Assembly: GCA_030248065.1 (NCBI GenBank) | Contig: JASAMV010003251.1 | Coordinates: 62,001-126,000 of the forward strand | DNA: 64,000 nucleotides | Source of the DNA: Rhynchonema sp. JSB1_4 | Taxonomy: Eukaryota; Nematoda; Chromadorea; Monhysterida; Xyalidae | Direction: 5' to 3' | Shown: in pieces, positions 1 through 14,200 of the stretch | Position numbering within the stretch: position 1 is the stretch's first letter | How the letters are laid out: the number at the start of each line of letters is the position of its first letter | Made by a program: the position numbers and the translations under genes | The notes under the pieces: model-generated | The model's input: the letters and a program-made list of their open reading frames with translations, nothing else | Databases searched by the model: none | What the model was told of the DNA's origin: nothing

Positions 1-485
1 TTGGTCTTACCTTTACGCACCTTGCTACCGGATGATCTGTATTGATTTGGAAATTTTGTAGAGTCAAACAGTGGAGTTTCACGCGCCTGTTAAATAAGAA
101 CCATGCATGTTGTCTTTGTGTGTGTGTGTGTGTGTGTGGACCTTCTAGTGCATTTGCCCTGACGATGGTCCAGAAGACCGACCATGTCGAAAGTACAGTT
201 GTTCGAAAATCGCGAGCAGCGAAGACACATCTTTGCCGTGCCATTCGGGTTATGCAATTGTTGTCAACGCAACTGCCTGTGATTCGTGCAAACGCAGTTG
301 GCTGCGCGTGTCTGGTGTGCAACACACGTTGGATGCCTAACTGGCCCGAAATGGGAGCGAAGAAATGAACAGTATGAGCTGGTAATGAATTGCATGTGCG
401 CAGTTCTGATGAGCTTTGCAAATCAAGTATATACACATATTTCAACCAGTATGCTCATATTTAGCATTTGCGACACCTGCTCCAG
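1..485. other. Intron or upstream sequence of the CUB gene
   Basis: I see no convincing exon here. There is a (GT)n microsatellite near 117-139 and a stretch at about 255-345 that resembles sequence near 29610-29655 and 50455-50545, so it is a dispersed repeat. The sequence ends in the acceptor CTCCAG in front of the first CUB exon seen in the window. Confidence 0.6.
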
Positions 486-3400
486 ATATACGACACCTCA
501 CACGTGCCACGTCTTCTGATCGCCTATGAGTGCGCGCCTCGACGCAACTACGCGCTGCCCACCGTGGAAAGCAATCGTATCGCCGTGGAATACCATCAGA
601 AATACGTGACGACACCGGTCAAAGGGTTCATGATGCACTACAGCACAGGTTGTTGAAAAATTGAGATGATTATTTTGAAACAAATGAAGAATAAAAAGCG
701 ATTTTCTCAGCGTGCAAAGTGCTTCGACTCGAGGGCCATAGCGGCACGTTGGAGAGTCCCGGCTACGGTTTCAACGTGACCGAAACGCGTGACTGTGACT
801 GGACCATCGCGACAACAAAAGGAAACAATCTGACATTGCACTTTCATCATTTCAACATCGACAATCCGCCCAATGCTGCAGCCGAATGTAACAGAAATTA
901 TCTGGAGGTACGATCCTTATCTGTGAGCTACACGCTAGAACGATGTCAAACGTTGTAATCAGTTGAACACCCGCAGCAACGTGGGTGCTCTGCTATTTTC
1001 AGCTGAAAATGTTTTGTTGAGGACCACAAATAGCACAGTGGTTAAGAGTGGCTGAACCTGAAAATCAGGATTGATTTGATGAATTCTTATAACGGTCATT
1101 GTGCGACCAATATCAGAGCTGCTGATCGGATCGCTCCTGTGTTGATCTCTTATCTTTTGTATCAGAATCTTACTGATGCCACTTATGTATACTCCAACAA
1201 TACTTTTAAGAGAAACTTTTCAAACGCGTTGCCTGATCCGTAAAGCGCATTATGCGTGTATTAGCTGCATCGGGCACGTGACTGCCAGTCGCTCAACACA
1301 GAAGTCTAACGTTGTGATTTGCGAAACTCAGCTGGCTGCGCCTGTTGGGTGTGTTTTACGGATCAGGCGGCAACGCGTTTGAAAAGTTTCTCCCAAAAGT
1401 ATTGTCCGTTCGACCGTCGGGAATTAACAGTGGCTAAATACTTTCGAAAATTCTGACGCCAAAATATTCAAGATTTCTCCTGACCAAAAATCCAATCCAC
1501 TCCACTGTATAACATGCTGCGTTGCTTTGGAGGTATGCCTATACCTGCCAATTGAAGCAGATTATCTTATCAAAATATACACTGTCCGCTCCAGGTGCAA
1601 GTCAGCGGAACGTTAACTTCGAAAGTCATCAATGCCGATGGTCCACGGGAGACAACCACTGGCATTTCGAAATCGATCAAACTGTGCAACTTCGATAATC
1701 GCGTTCCGTTGACCATTGTCGGCGACAACAATGATCTTCGTTTAAAGTTTGTCTCATCCGGCGAACAACAGAATCACTTCGCGCTTACTTGGACCACCAA
1801 TGGTGAGAGGTTCACTAATATATTGAATTTGGTGCTGCTGTCCGACGTTGACCTGGTCGAATTATACTTTTTTAAAATGTCTTGAAATCTGCTGGTCGCA
1901 CTAATTTCAATACGGACTGTCCGCAATGCTTCACAAACTGTCCTTTTTACGCTGATCGAAATTTTGTTGTATCAGAAACATAGGAATAATACAGAAGCCG
2001 GAATTATCTTAACCTCATCGTAATCTTAAACCTGAGACTCAACTTTAACGTTAGCACAAGCGCAAAAAGGCTGCGATTAGATAAATGCGGAATGCGGAAA
2101 TTGGGTGAGCAGATAAATGCGGAATGGTAAATTTCTGCATTCCGTATTCCGCGTTTGCTCACCTTTGCGGAATGGTGATTGCTTGGGTGATGATGACAAC
2201 TTCCAAATGTTACGCAAATGAGCTCAAACGTTACGCAAACAGCAACTGACATGTTTGACCAAAAGCATGTAAAGGCAAACTACATCAACACGAGCCCGAT
2301 TTCGGAGGTGCTAGACTAGTGAAACATTCATACATTGTACGTGGCTGCTGATTTGGGAAACGTTACACGTTGTGGAATACAACGTGGTGCATGAGGATTT
2401 CTCTTTCATTACGTTTTGATGGTGCACCAACTCCGAAATCGGGCTCGTGTTGGCGTAGCTTGCCTTTACATGCAGAAACTCAAAATTCTGCAATGTGAGC
2501 AGATAAACGCGGAATGCGGAATGTAGAAATTTGGGATTTCGCATTTACCTAATCGCAGCCTCATGAACAGGAAAATGAAGACCCATACGCGAAACGGTTT
2601 TCTCCTTTATGTTTGCATTTGTCCTATGTATGTATGCGTGAATGCGTCCTTCAAAAATTGTCCTTTTTTGCATTAATTTGCTGCTGCTGAAAGAAATGTA
2701 GGAGCAAATGCGCTTTTCAAAATCAAGAAGTAAATTAACGAAAACGATATTTTCAACATAGCCCCTCTTTTGATTCTTTGCTTGTTGGAAGCACTACTTT
2801 CGGGTGGTGAACAAGTCGAAAGTGTTGCTTTCTTGCCAGTAGACCAACCTAAATAACGCTAGCTGAAACGATGACATTGACGGATTTCATGTTCGCACAG
2901 GCTGCGGTGGTCGTTTGTTGCATCCAAGCGGTTCCATCACCGCCCTGGCAACTCCACTGCCCGAATCTGGCCAACTGATTTGTCGATGGGAGTTCCGAGC
3001 GCCAATCGGCCAGAAAGTCCATTTGAACTTCACCACAATCAAACTGTCGGACCCGGATCATTGTCACGACAATATCAAGTCCTGGATGAAGGTGCGCCTT
3101 TGTGACATATAGCAACACTACGCCAACACGAGCCCGATTTCGGAGGTGGCAGATAGTGAAACATTCCTACGTGGCTGCTGATTTGGAAAATGTTACACGC
3201 TGTAGAATACAACGTGATCCACGATGATTTTCTCTTCCTATTCGTTTTGTAAGCACACCCTCTGAAATCGGGCTCGTGTTGGCGTACTTTGCCTTTGCAC
3301 TGTACTTTTGTCCAAATGGAATAAGAAAAACTGTTGAGATAAATAAACTGCGCGCAGGTCTACGATTCACTGTCAACCAAGTCGATCCCGGTGCACAACT

Positions 3401-5270
3401 ACTGCAAGTCGCCGTTCGCCACCGATCAGTCCGTTTTTGTGATGGAGTCATCATCGAATGAACTTTTGATCGACTACGCAATCGCTAACATCTCTTTGTC
3501 CAGTGCGCAATTTGTAAGGGCTCGCTGTGTAGAAATTTGCAAAAATTTATCGAATTTATGGGTATCAATGAAATCTATAATATACATACTCAAGTGTAAC
3601 TAAGTTCTTCTGATTTCGCCGCCAATTTCTAGCTACGACTGGGCGAAACATTGCTACAAGCCGATTATGCATTTGTCGCCAGCGATGGCTCATGTGGCAA
3701 AGTTATCAAAGGTGGTTATTTAACACTTCTTATCTATCTTTGTTTTAAGTTTCATCAGGTTTGACATTTTCAGTCACCGAAGCGGTGGGTAATCTGACGT
3801 CACCGGGGTTCCCGAATCCGCCAAAGAAAGGCGAACGATGCAACTGGGTGCTTACGGCAGACGAAATTGGTCAGATTGTCCAGCTGAATATTTTGGAATT
3901 TCAAGTTGGAAACACAGAAGTCATACATCGTCGGAGATTACTACCGTTTGGGCGACATTACTGGGATGCTGGACGAAGGTAACTAATTCTTTGATCTAAA
4001 CTGTTGAAACGAGAATGATTTAATAAGAGTGATGCAAGCTTTGCAAAAGGCCTTAACAAGGCACATACCTTGCAGCCGATGCGATCTGATCAGCCCTTCC
4101 CTTGGACTCTTGTCCGTCTATGATGGCGCCAACGAGAGCGCGCCTCTGCTTGGGCAGCTTTGCGAGGATTTCAATTCGAGGTTAAAAGTACATTTTGGCT
4201 GATTTTTCAAATTCGAAACATGGATAAAATTTTGTGACATCGAAGCCTGGCACACTGCAGTGATTCGGTGGTTGACTTTCGTTCGACCGGCCATTCAATG
4301 TTGATAACGTTCAAAGGCAACGACAACAATGAACTTGTGATCAATTTGGACTCCGACGGCGATCTATTTGATGATTCAAGCAGGTATAATGAGGGTTTGA
4401 GCTTAGAAGAATTTTAATTGCTGATGATTAAACACAATTTGGTCGAAACACTGTTTCAGTCGAGGCCACGGTTTCAAAGCGACGTACTCGAGCGCATGCG
4501 GCGCAAAACTGATAGCAACAGACGCTCGTCAGTCGATATCTCTAAACGGCGGAAGCCGAAAAAATTGTGACTGGTATTTCGTGTCACAAGAGGAAGGTGT
4601 GTGTAATTCGTCAACATTTTAACGATACGATTTAGCCTTGTGGGCACGCAGTGCGTTAGATCTGTGGATGCAGTTTCGGCCCATAATGCCAGACTGCAAT
4701 GGCGCCCTGGGCCTAGTCAATGACAAAAGCGCCAGTGGTTACCACCATAAACCCTTGTGGGCAAGACAGCACCCAGCCTACTTTGCTATTAAAAGAGATC
4801 TGTGGTGACCGCTTATGTTTCACTCAACCTACAAAGTTGAGCTGGAGCATTTTCGGTTTATGGTGGTAACCACTGTCGCTTTTGTCATTGACAAGGCCCA
4901 GGGCGCCATTGCAGTCTGGCATTATGGGCCGAAACTGCATCCACAGATCTAACGCAATGCGTGCCCACAAGGCTAAATCGTATCGTTATTGATCTATCGT
5001 CTTTTGTGCAAAGCACGTCCACAAGACAGCACCCAGTGCACTTTGTCAACATTTCATTCGTATACCTTCAATCGTGACCCGCAAGCTACTTTGAGATCTG
5101 CAGTTGCACAAGCTTGCACAGGCAGAAAAATCGAGTTGCAAATGACTGCACTGGTGACCACAGCCACGTGGGACCGCCGCATCCATAACGATTCCCGTTA
5201 TTGTCCGAAATTGTTCGATGGCTTTGTGCCAGAGGATCCTGCCAACGCTACTGCAACCACTGTGTTCGTT
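486..5270 (+). CDS. CUB gene exons, block 1 (CUB 1 second half to CUB 5 first part)
   Basis: Exons read as 486-648, 711-907, 1595-1802, 2901-3091, 3358-3513, 3633-3711, 3774-3978, 4076-4180, 4261-4383, 4460-4597 and 5122 to about 5270. Reading phases match at each junction, for example phase 1 into 711, 2901, 3774 and 5122, and phase 2 into 4076, 4261 and 4460. CUB landmarks include LESPGYG at about 743-790, CRWEF near 2985, LTSPGFPNP near 3790 and SVYDGANE near 4110. The exon from 5122 has no clean donor: every GT before the stop at 5279-5281 is in the wrong phase for the next recognisable exon at 9281. Either a small exon lies between them or the border is unusual. Confidence 0.75.
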
Positions 5271-8200
5271 TGTTTTGACTAGAAACATTATGATAGTCAA
5301 AAAATGTTGAATAGCAAGGTACAGCATCGGAGCTAGCACGGCCGTGCTAAGCAAGATATGTATCATTTATTATACATATTGTGCGAGTTCAAAATTGAAA
5401 ATTCACGTCATTTTGACAAAAATCAAGTTGAGAAGTCCAAACTTGCACACAATTTGTATGGCGTGGCTTTCTAGGTCAGCGAAATTTTGCATTCCGCTGC
5501 GTAGACGGCACGCGCGAATGCGGACAAGATACAATTACTAACATTTTTGCAAAAAAACATTATTTCCTTTTTCACAGCAAAAGGTAGTCAGGGCCCAGAC
5601 GTTATCACTGACATCTGAAATGTTAATATCGTATACAGGGTTCTCGTACCTGAGTAACAAAATTTGCTGTAGTCGACTTCATGGTTTTGTGTCTGAGACC
5701 GATTTCAGACCACGACTATGACCTTTTGCACTGGAAGTGTTCTTCCAAAGGAAAAATCACGGCCAAAGTGCGTTTTTCTGTGGCGGCGCGCATAAAAACA
5801 ACACTAACCAAATGCAATGTTACTCATCTCTAAAATAACAGTAACTTGTACTTACACGCACTAAACGATGAATAAAAGCGCGCTACGTTCCTGATTCATA
5901 AAGCGAATACCACGTATAAGCAGGGTTGGGCAAAAAAAACGACGGCGTTTTTTCTTAAAAAACGACGTTTTTTTCAAAAAACGTCTGGGTCGTTTTTCGT
6001 TTTTTTAAATCCTGAATTTCCTTGATTTTCCCTGATTTTTCAGGGAAGTACCCTGATTATCAATTTTTTGCCCCATTTTTTCAAAAAAATTTTCGACCAA
6101 TTTTTGCTTTGTTGAGATACGTGGATAAGTAAAAGTGTGGGTGTTTGTGGTGGTATGCTTACTGGGATATGTCCCTTGGGGCTTATCCGTTCCAGGGTCT
6201 AACTTATTATGACTTACTGGGTGATATTTTCGAAACGGTGTAAAGGTCAGTTGGGTGTAAAGGTCGGTGGAAAGCTCGGTGTGAGAAAGTTCAGTGTAAG
6301 CTCGGCGTAAGCTTGAAACCTTGCACGCTGAGCAAGCAGCAGACGCGCGTTTCTAAACGAAAGGTCAACTTTGACAGTCTGCTGTGCCAGTGTAAATCGT
6401 TTGTTTGCAATATTGTTTGTTTAGGCTAGTTGCACAAGCGCTTTTAAACGATATGTATGAATTTCGTAACCTTTCATGGAGCCGTTTTGATTTCGTGCTG
6501 CGATGAGTTAGTGACATCAAAATTTTTGGATCCGCCGTCAATGGATGTTCAATTTCTCAACACCGTTGCAGCGAAATGTTAGGTAATCTACAAATATTCC
6601 TTTAAAACGTTTGTACAACCAGCTTAAATGAACCAGATTGCAAACAAACGATTCACACTTGCACAGCAGACTGTCAAAGTTGACCTTTCGTTTAGAAACG
6701 CGCGTCTGCTGCTTGCTCAGCGTGCAATGTTTCAAGCTTACGCCTAGCTTACACTGAACTTTCTCACACCGAGCTTTCCACCGACCTTTACACCCAACTG
6801 ACATTTACACCGTTTCGAAAATGCCACCCATTATAGTTTGCTCTTCAGGGTTCTTCACTAAACATGGATCCTGGGGTTTACAATCCGCCGTATTCTCGTT
6901 TGCCTGTTGGTCGCTAGGGGAGTCAGATTGAAGAACAACCTGGCTACAATCGTTCCCACATAACATCCTAGTCAGGGTTGGGTTAAAAAAAGCAAAAAAT
7001 TATTTGTAAAAAAATTTTTTTCAAGAAAAAAAGTTCGCCACTTTTTTCGGTTTTTAAAAATTAGAAAAGTAAGTTCACTTTTTTACAATTTCACAACTTT
7101 TTTTTATTATTTTCCCCCTTGTGGTGAAAATGCATGTTTTTATGCATGTTTCTGCTTGTTTTTCTCAAAAATCGCCTGCGGTGCTTGTATTTCGCATCGG
7201 TACAATGTCATTACAACGTTGGACAGTCCGTGGCTCTACTAAACACCCTAAGCAGCCGTCATTATATGCGCATTCAGTTATTCTGGGAAGTCAAATCTGC
7301 TTGAAGTCAAAAATTATCGCTCCAACACCGCGGGTTACGCAGCTGTTTCATGTAACTTTGCTTAAAAAATGTGCCAATCATTTACCTTTCCCGTGACTTC
7401 ACTTTCCCTTCACTTTTTATACTACAATCTACAGAATATGTTGGTACATATGGTGGACAGGCTATCCCCAACGCGAATTGTGAAAAATATAACCTCGCTA
7501 CTGCCCGTTTGGGAACACAACTGGTCGGTGTCAACTACTCCTATATTCTCAAGTTCAATCAAATATACCTACAAAGATTTTCGACAATTTTTCACGTTGA
7601 GAACCGAAATTTTTGTGGTCCGTCCGGAATAAAAAAAAGTAAATCTCAAAAAAAATTTTTAAAAATTCAAAAAAAGCTAAAAAAAGTTCGATAATAAAAA
7701 TTTTTTAATCCAACCCTGATCCTAGTGGCTAGCGTATCAACACTTTTTGTGCATGCTCCGGCCCGTCCGGCCGTCCCATCTTCAGGGCGCATAGCTTCCG
7801 TATTAATCATGCAGCGTTGACGCGTGCGCTGGCCCGTCTCTCTCCCACCGAATGAGGTGGCGTCAAAACCAGGCGAATAATAAACTTTAGCTACACGATG
7901 TGTCCTCCACGCAGCTTGTTTGTTTGAAATTGGGCTCCTGTTGGCGCAGTGTTACTAATGTCTCCTTCATGAGCGCTGTTCTGACAACGTGCGTGGTCGA
8001 GAGGTTAAGCGCCCATGAGTCAAATCCAAAAGATCAGGGTTCAATCCCACAACTGACCAGGGTTGGGCAAAAAACGTTTTTTTCCAAAAAAACGTTTTTT
8101 TTAAAACGCCCAGGTGACCAAAATATGCCCCCAAAAAATTGGAAAACGCTCATGTTGGGAAGAAAACGCGGTTAAATGAAGTAATTCTATGTGTTCTGAG

Positions 8201-11200
8201 GCAAAATAAACGGGTTTCAACCCTTTTCTAGCGAGTTGCTAAGATCCCATATCAGACCCGCATCATGGGACCAACTTTGGCCGGGGTCATCACTAAAAGT
8301 CAAACTCCGTATATCGACGTATCTCGACAAAGTAAAAATTGGTCGAAAATTTTTTGAAAAAAAATGGGACAAAAAATTGATTTTCCTTGATAATCAGGGT
8401 ACTTTCCCTGAAAAATCAGGGAAAATCAAGGAAATTCAGGATTTAAAAAAAAACGAAAAACGACCCAGGCGTTTTTTTTAAAAAAAACGTCGTTTTTTTA
8501 AGAAAAAACGCCGTCGTTTTTTTTTGCCCAACCCTGCAACTGACTACTAACCGTTTTTGACTTTTTTTGTGTTTTTTTTGTTTTGCTTGAACGAATTTTA
8601 TTTGTCCTGAAGTGCAGCGCTTCACGGTATAAAATGTCGACACAAGAAAGAAATATGCCCTAAGGGCATGGACCTGATGACACTGCATAATAGGTTTGAT
8701 ATTAGAGAAATGAGGATTTATGAATTCGGCGCTGGAGTTTAGAAGCAGTCTTTATTCAGCATATTGGAAACACACATCAAAAAATGGTCCGCTCGCGTAT
8801 TTCCAATATGCTGACTAAGGACTGCTTCTCCACCCCGTCGCGGAATTCATGTTCCACATTTCTCTAGGGTCAAACGTATATGCAGTTTCATCAGGTTGCA
8901 TATCCTGGTTTCATGCCCTTAGGGCATATTTCTTTCTTGTTAGTATTATACAGTGTTTTTTCATCAACGGGGCTGTAAATCGATTTTGAATGAATTCAGC
9001 GGCTTTTTATTCGCATGTGCTCAGCACACGAGCATTGATTTTTGCTCAGTTTACGATAGAAATCGATTAAAGAACGTCTGGTACTGTGCGTCTGTTCTTT
9101 CGGTCTTTCGCACACAAAGGTCTTTCGCACAGAAATCAAACGTCTGTACTTAGGAATGAGCTTCCAGGGTCGGCATGTTTCTGAACAGGAACGAAGGATC
9201 AGCTAAGCTCAGGGGATTAAAGTAAATACGTAGTCCGGGAAGCCGCTGTGCATTCAACGACTCCCCAATCTCAATTGCAGTCTATGTGACAATGGCAACC
9301 CCACGTATCGATCGACCACGGACAGCGTGTATCTGCACTTCAACACAATATACTATCACTCATTGATGCGTGCCACATACTCGATGGTCACTGATGGTAT
9401 AAAAGTTGACAAGATTATGTACATTATGTCCATTAAGGCTGCGTGGCTACAAAGGCTGCTATGTCCATTAAATAAATGCGGAATGGCAAATTTCTGCATT
9501 CCGCATTCGCGTTTATCTGCTCACCTTTGCGGAATTTTGAATTTCTGCAAGTAAATTTATGCTTTTGGTCAAACATCTCAGGTATGCTGTTTGCGTTAGC
9601 AATTGAGGTCAACACGCTGGGAGTTGTCATCGTTACCCAAGCATGCTCCATTCCGCAAAGGTGAGCAGATAAACGGCGAATGCGGAATGCAGAATATTAC
9701 AATTCCGCATTTATCTGCTCACCAATTTCCGCATTCCGCATTTATCTAATCGCTGCCTGACGAAACGTCCTGAGGGGTTTGGTGAGCTAATACAAAATTG
9801 ATGTGCTTCCATAGGAGAAGCTGTCGGTTTGAACTTTATGTGCCACGTGTCGTGCAATCACACTGACGATGGCTCAAACAGGTGCAGAACACCATGCAAC
9901 CAGAAAGTCCATCATTTCTGCCGTACTCAGCCCCTGTTAACTTTTGTGCACAGCATGTGGTGGCACGTTGCACTCGGTTGCGGGCGTGCTTACAAACATT
10001 GACCCATCGACAGCGGACACGGATGTGATTGAATGCGAGTGGGTGGTGGAGGCCGGCATTGGCGACAGCGTTGAGTTCTTGTTGCGGTCTGTGAACAATT
10101 TTGAACTTTGCGAAACGATTTTCTTAACTATACTTCGGCACCCGATCTGCCGAATCTTAACCCATCGTGTTGCGTTATCTTGAATGTATACCCCACGTTA
10201 TGTTGCGGCGGCTAATCGTACAGTCGTCAACTCAAGCAGCCTGGCAGTGGGTGGAAAGAGTTGACGATCTGTGTTCATGTTGACGACAGTATAGTCCAAC
10301 CACGTGCTCATGAGACGATTATTTTTAAAGCTTGCTTGGCCAGGTTAAAAAATGCGCCCGTTACACGGGTTTTCGCAAACAAAAGAAAGAGAATGGGCTG
10401 AGAGAGATGATGACACAAGTTCCAGCCGGCTGACCTCAATTTCTGGCGTGCTTACGCGAACAGCAACGTTATCCAACACACAAATCTTTTGGGAGTCAAA
10501 AGGGAATTTACGCACCGAGGTGGAGAGCGTGTTTTTACTAAATACGTGCCTTTCTCTTTCTTTCGTTTCCGAAATACGTGGAACCGGAACATTATTGGAT
10601 CCGCACAGACCAACTTCAAAACGCCGTCTCATGAGCTCGTGGTTGCACTGTACTAAGCCCGAAACACTGTTCTTTCTTTTCAGAGAACTCAATCTGCGCG
10701 AAACCCCCGGGTGTCTGTCGGACTTCATTGAGATACGCGAGCAGTCTGAGCAAGGCGAACTAATTGGACGATATTGTGGCAAACGAATGCCATGGAGTGC
10801 GTTGACAATGTCAATATTGGCATTGACGTTGGAAACGTTCTGCTGAAATTTATTCAGGACCGCTGACCGCGATCAACAAAATGTGGATGCGCTACCGGCA
10901 AGATCTGCAAACGACGGCAAGCGATGTGGGCGATGAGGTGGAAATAAACAATAAAGAATACGGCTTTATGATTTGGTACAAGATCGGTTAGTCAAACGGT
11001 CATACATAATTGCTCTGAATAAACAATGTATTTCACAACATCCTAACTCATTTTTAACGAGTTTAATTTTAGTTCCCGGACAAGTAATCACGAACAGAAC
11101 ACACGGTTTCATAGCTTCGCCGCTTTTCGGACTGCCTTACCTGGTGCGCAAGCAGACCGATGGTCCAACAATGCAGAGGTGTGCAGCTGATTCTTCATTC

Positions 11201-14200
11201 AAAAACACAACTAATCCTTCACTCACCCTTGTTTATTGTTTTCTGAATACCGAACCCCGGATCCATTTCAGACGAAGAGCATCCACATATCATGTATCAG
11301 TGCCCGAAGGCCACGTGATTCAACTGACCGTCGTTGAACTGCGTCTGCGATCCTGGCTGGCGCAGAATTGTCGTCAACGACCAGCCCTGTTCAAACGCAC
11401 TTTCGACGTCAGTCGTATTTAGGGCGCCCTTAGTCATAGTGGAAAATGGAAATGAAAAAATATTCCATGCCAAGTTTTCCATTTCCATTTTCCAGTATGA
11501 CTAAGGGCATATTGGAAAATGGAAAATGGAAATGAAACAATACATTTTCTGTGTAAAATTTGACCAATCAGCTGCCGAGAACTGAGTGGAACAGAAACTG
11601 TTTTTGTCACATGTCAAAACATGACTGCTGCAGAGTTTCATCTCCATTTTCCATTTTCCAATATGCCCTTAGTCATACTGGAAAATGGAAATGGAAAACT
11701 TGGACATCGATTATTTTTTTATTTCCATTTTCCATTTTCCAATATGCCCTTAGTCATACTGGAAAATGGAAATGGAAAACTTGGACATCGATTATTTTTT
11801 TATTTCCATTTTCCATTTTCCACTATGACTAAGGGCGCCCTTAGAGGTAAAGGCGAAAATGAAAAACTCTGAAGCCAGGAACGAACGTTGAAAAATACAA
11901 AGATAAAACGCCGACCGATATATTGCAGTTGAGAATCAATGACGCAACTGGAAATGAAAACTGCCCTCCCGGCCAAGTGTGTTCCGCTGAACAATTGGGT
12001 GGAATAATGTGCGAGTTTCTGGTCAGCACCTGTGCAATTTTGTATTGTGCTCATTTTTCTTTTTTTCTATGTTATGTTGATCAGACCTCATCTAGAGCAC
12101 CATGCTAATACGCATGTACGTATGTATACTTAAACGTTACAAGAGGCCAATTTGACACACACTCGCTTAGGGCGGGCTTAGGTTGAATCCGGAAATAATT
12201 CCGGAAAACGCATTATTTTTGCATGTAAAATCTTGCGTTTGCCGGAAATATTTCCGGAAAACGCAGATGGTGTTCCGTATCCGGAAATGAATCAAAGTTT
12301 TTGCAACTATTGTAAATATTTCCGGATTCCGTGCTCAACCTAAGTCCGCCCCAAGGCCCAATTCACCATGCAGCGGATTAGCGGGTTGCTGAATAGCGGG
12401 CCTGCGTTCCACGCACGCTTTTGCATTCACAATGGAAATTTGGAAAAGCGGATTAGCGGGTTCGCTCATCCGTGCCCGCTAATCCGCTAATCCGCAAAAC
12501 GCGTTTGTCTTCACAATACGCGCTGCTTGACTTTTTCATTTACGAAGGTGATCACTATTCATTTCACTCAATTCTTTGATTTCGGAATAGTTTTCTGATA
12601 GATAGTTTTGAAAACAATAATCCACAGATGGATGTTAAAAAGAACTGTTTCCAAGCAGCAAAATAGAATAAAAGTACTTCCAATGAACGCAGCACGTGGA
12701 ATTACCCATGTGCAAACTTATTTTATACTCTAGTACCATTTTCAAAGCAAAGTAAACATTTCTGAAGACTCGACCACTGCCCTAATCTGCAAAAAAATAG
12801 AACCGGTTCTAATCGCAAAAAGCGGATTAGCGTGCACGATTCCAGCCCGCTAACCCGCTAATCCGCTTGCAGTGTGAATGCGGCCTAACTGCTGACAAAC
12901 TAGTTGGTCATTTTTTGACTATCATTGGTTTGGGAACAATTTTGGTCATGTCTATTTTCGGTCCTTTTGGTCACAATCAGCCGGCAGCAAAATGTTCCCA
13001 AATCAATTGTGGGCAAAAAGGTGGTGAGTGCGGTCGGCCAGTAGCTAAGCGAGCGTTTCTACTTTTGGTCACTTCATAGCTAGTTTTCTAAAGTCAAAAA
13101 AATTGTTGACAAACTTTGGGTCACAGCTTGTCTACCTTGTGTTAAATGGGCTGCTTGTAACGTTTAAATGAGCTACATCTTTCAGGTGACGCAAGAGTTC
13201 TCACCATTCACAATCTACGCTCGGAGCATAGCACTTCGCGTCAGTATAATGTCATCGCGATCAACGTACCTGATCGAATGGCAAGCGGTGCCCATTAGTG
13301 GATTGCAAGAAACGGCCAAAGACGCAGGTCAGTCTACTGTTGAGTTGAGACCTAAAAATGAAACATCATATTCTGAGGCAGCTGATACTGTAAGTAACTG
13401 GAAAACTTAGTAAGTCTTAGCGAAGAAGTCTCATAACATGCCCAAGACAGATTCCGATCTCCAAGTTCGATAACCTTTGCGCTGTACAACATCAGACGTG
13501 AACGTGACCTACATCCCGATTCCGCCCAATGCCACTCATGGCGTGTTTGGCCTGATCTCGTCTCCCAACTATCCCGAATTGTACGGCAACGATTTGCAAA
13601 TGGAATGGCGCATCAAACGACCACGATTGATGACCATCCAACTCCAACTAATCGACGTCAACCTGGAGGGCGCACAACGCGCCCAGTGTCCCTATGACAA
13701 GCTGTTCTTGCACAATAATGAGGTATACGTCGACTATTTATGGTGTTAGTCGCAACCTTACCGGAGAAATTTGATTAAGCTCCCTGGTGGCTTACTTGGG
13801 ACATGTGTCTGTTTTGAGATTTTAAAAGTAAAAAAGTTATTCCAAATATGCCTCCAGGGGGCTTATTCGGCAAATTTTCAAACAAGCACCCGCCGGGGGC
13901 TCAATTGGGATAAAGTTGCAGATTGAAAAGAACGCTACATTGGTTATGTGGAACTTTGGAACTGTAAGTGCATGCCTTCAGTCCTCCTGGTATGTATAAA
14001 CCCTGCTGATCATTGTTACATGACTCTTTAGACACAAACCATTGTTATTAGATTTTTAGTGAGAGTTATGACACGCGTTACCACATAAACAGCAATTTAT
14101 TTGCAACGTTTCGCCAGCTTCAAGCGGGCTTCTTCAGGCAATACAACAAACTTTTCATTTTCTAAAGGGTTCACACGGGAAACGGGTGTTTGGTAATTTT

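Larger units (their letters stand above)
5282..9280 (+). other. 4-kb intron region of CUB 5, filled with inverted-repeat elements
   Basis: No CUB-like exon was recognised, although the phase mismatch at its left border suggests one small exon may be hidden here. It contains a GGTTGGGCAAAA element end (about 5922-6120), a copy of the AAACGGTGTAAAGGTCAG element (6221-6832), a poly-T/poly-A rich element with ends CAGGGTTGGGTT...AATCCAACCCTG (about 6973-7721), a complete element with ends CAGGGTTGGGCAAAA (8058-8536) and another palindrome (about 8640-8942). Confidence 0.6.

Noticed and set aside
10345..10846. Long open frames on both strands (145 and 164 codons)
   Set aside because: Most of the region is a TATAGTCCA inverted element; only the part from 10684 is a real CUB exon.
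12867..13079. Frame with a hydrophobic stretch and four cysteines in a CUB 7 intron
   Set aside because: Tempting as another nested peptide, but it starts within a repeat end, has no convincing second exon and no clean donor phase.
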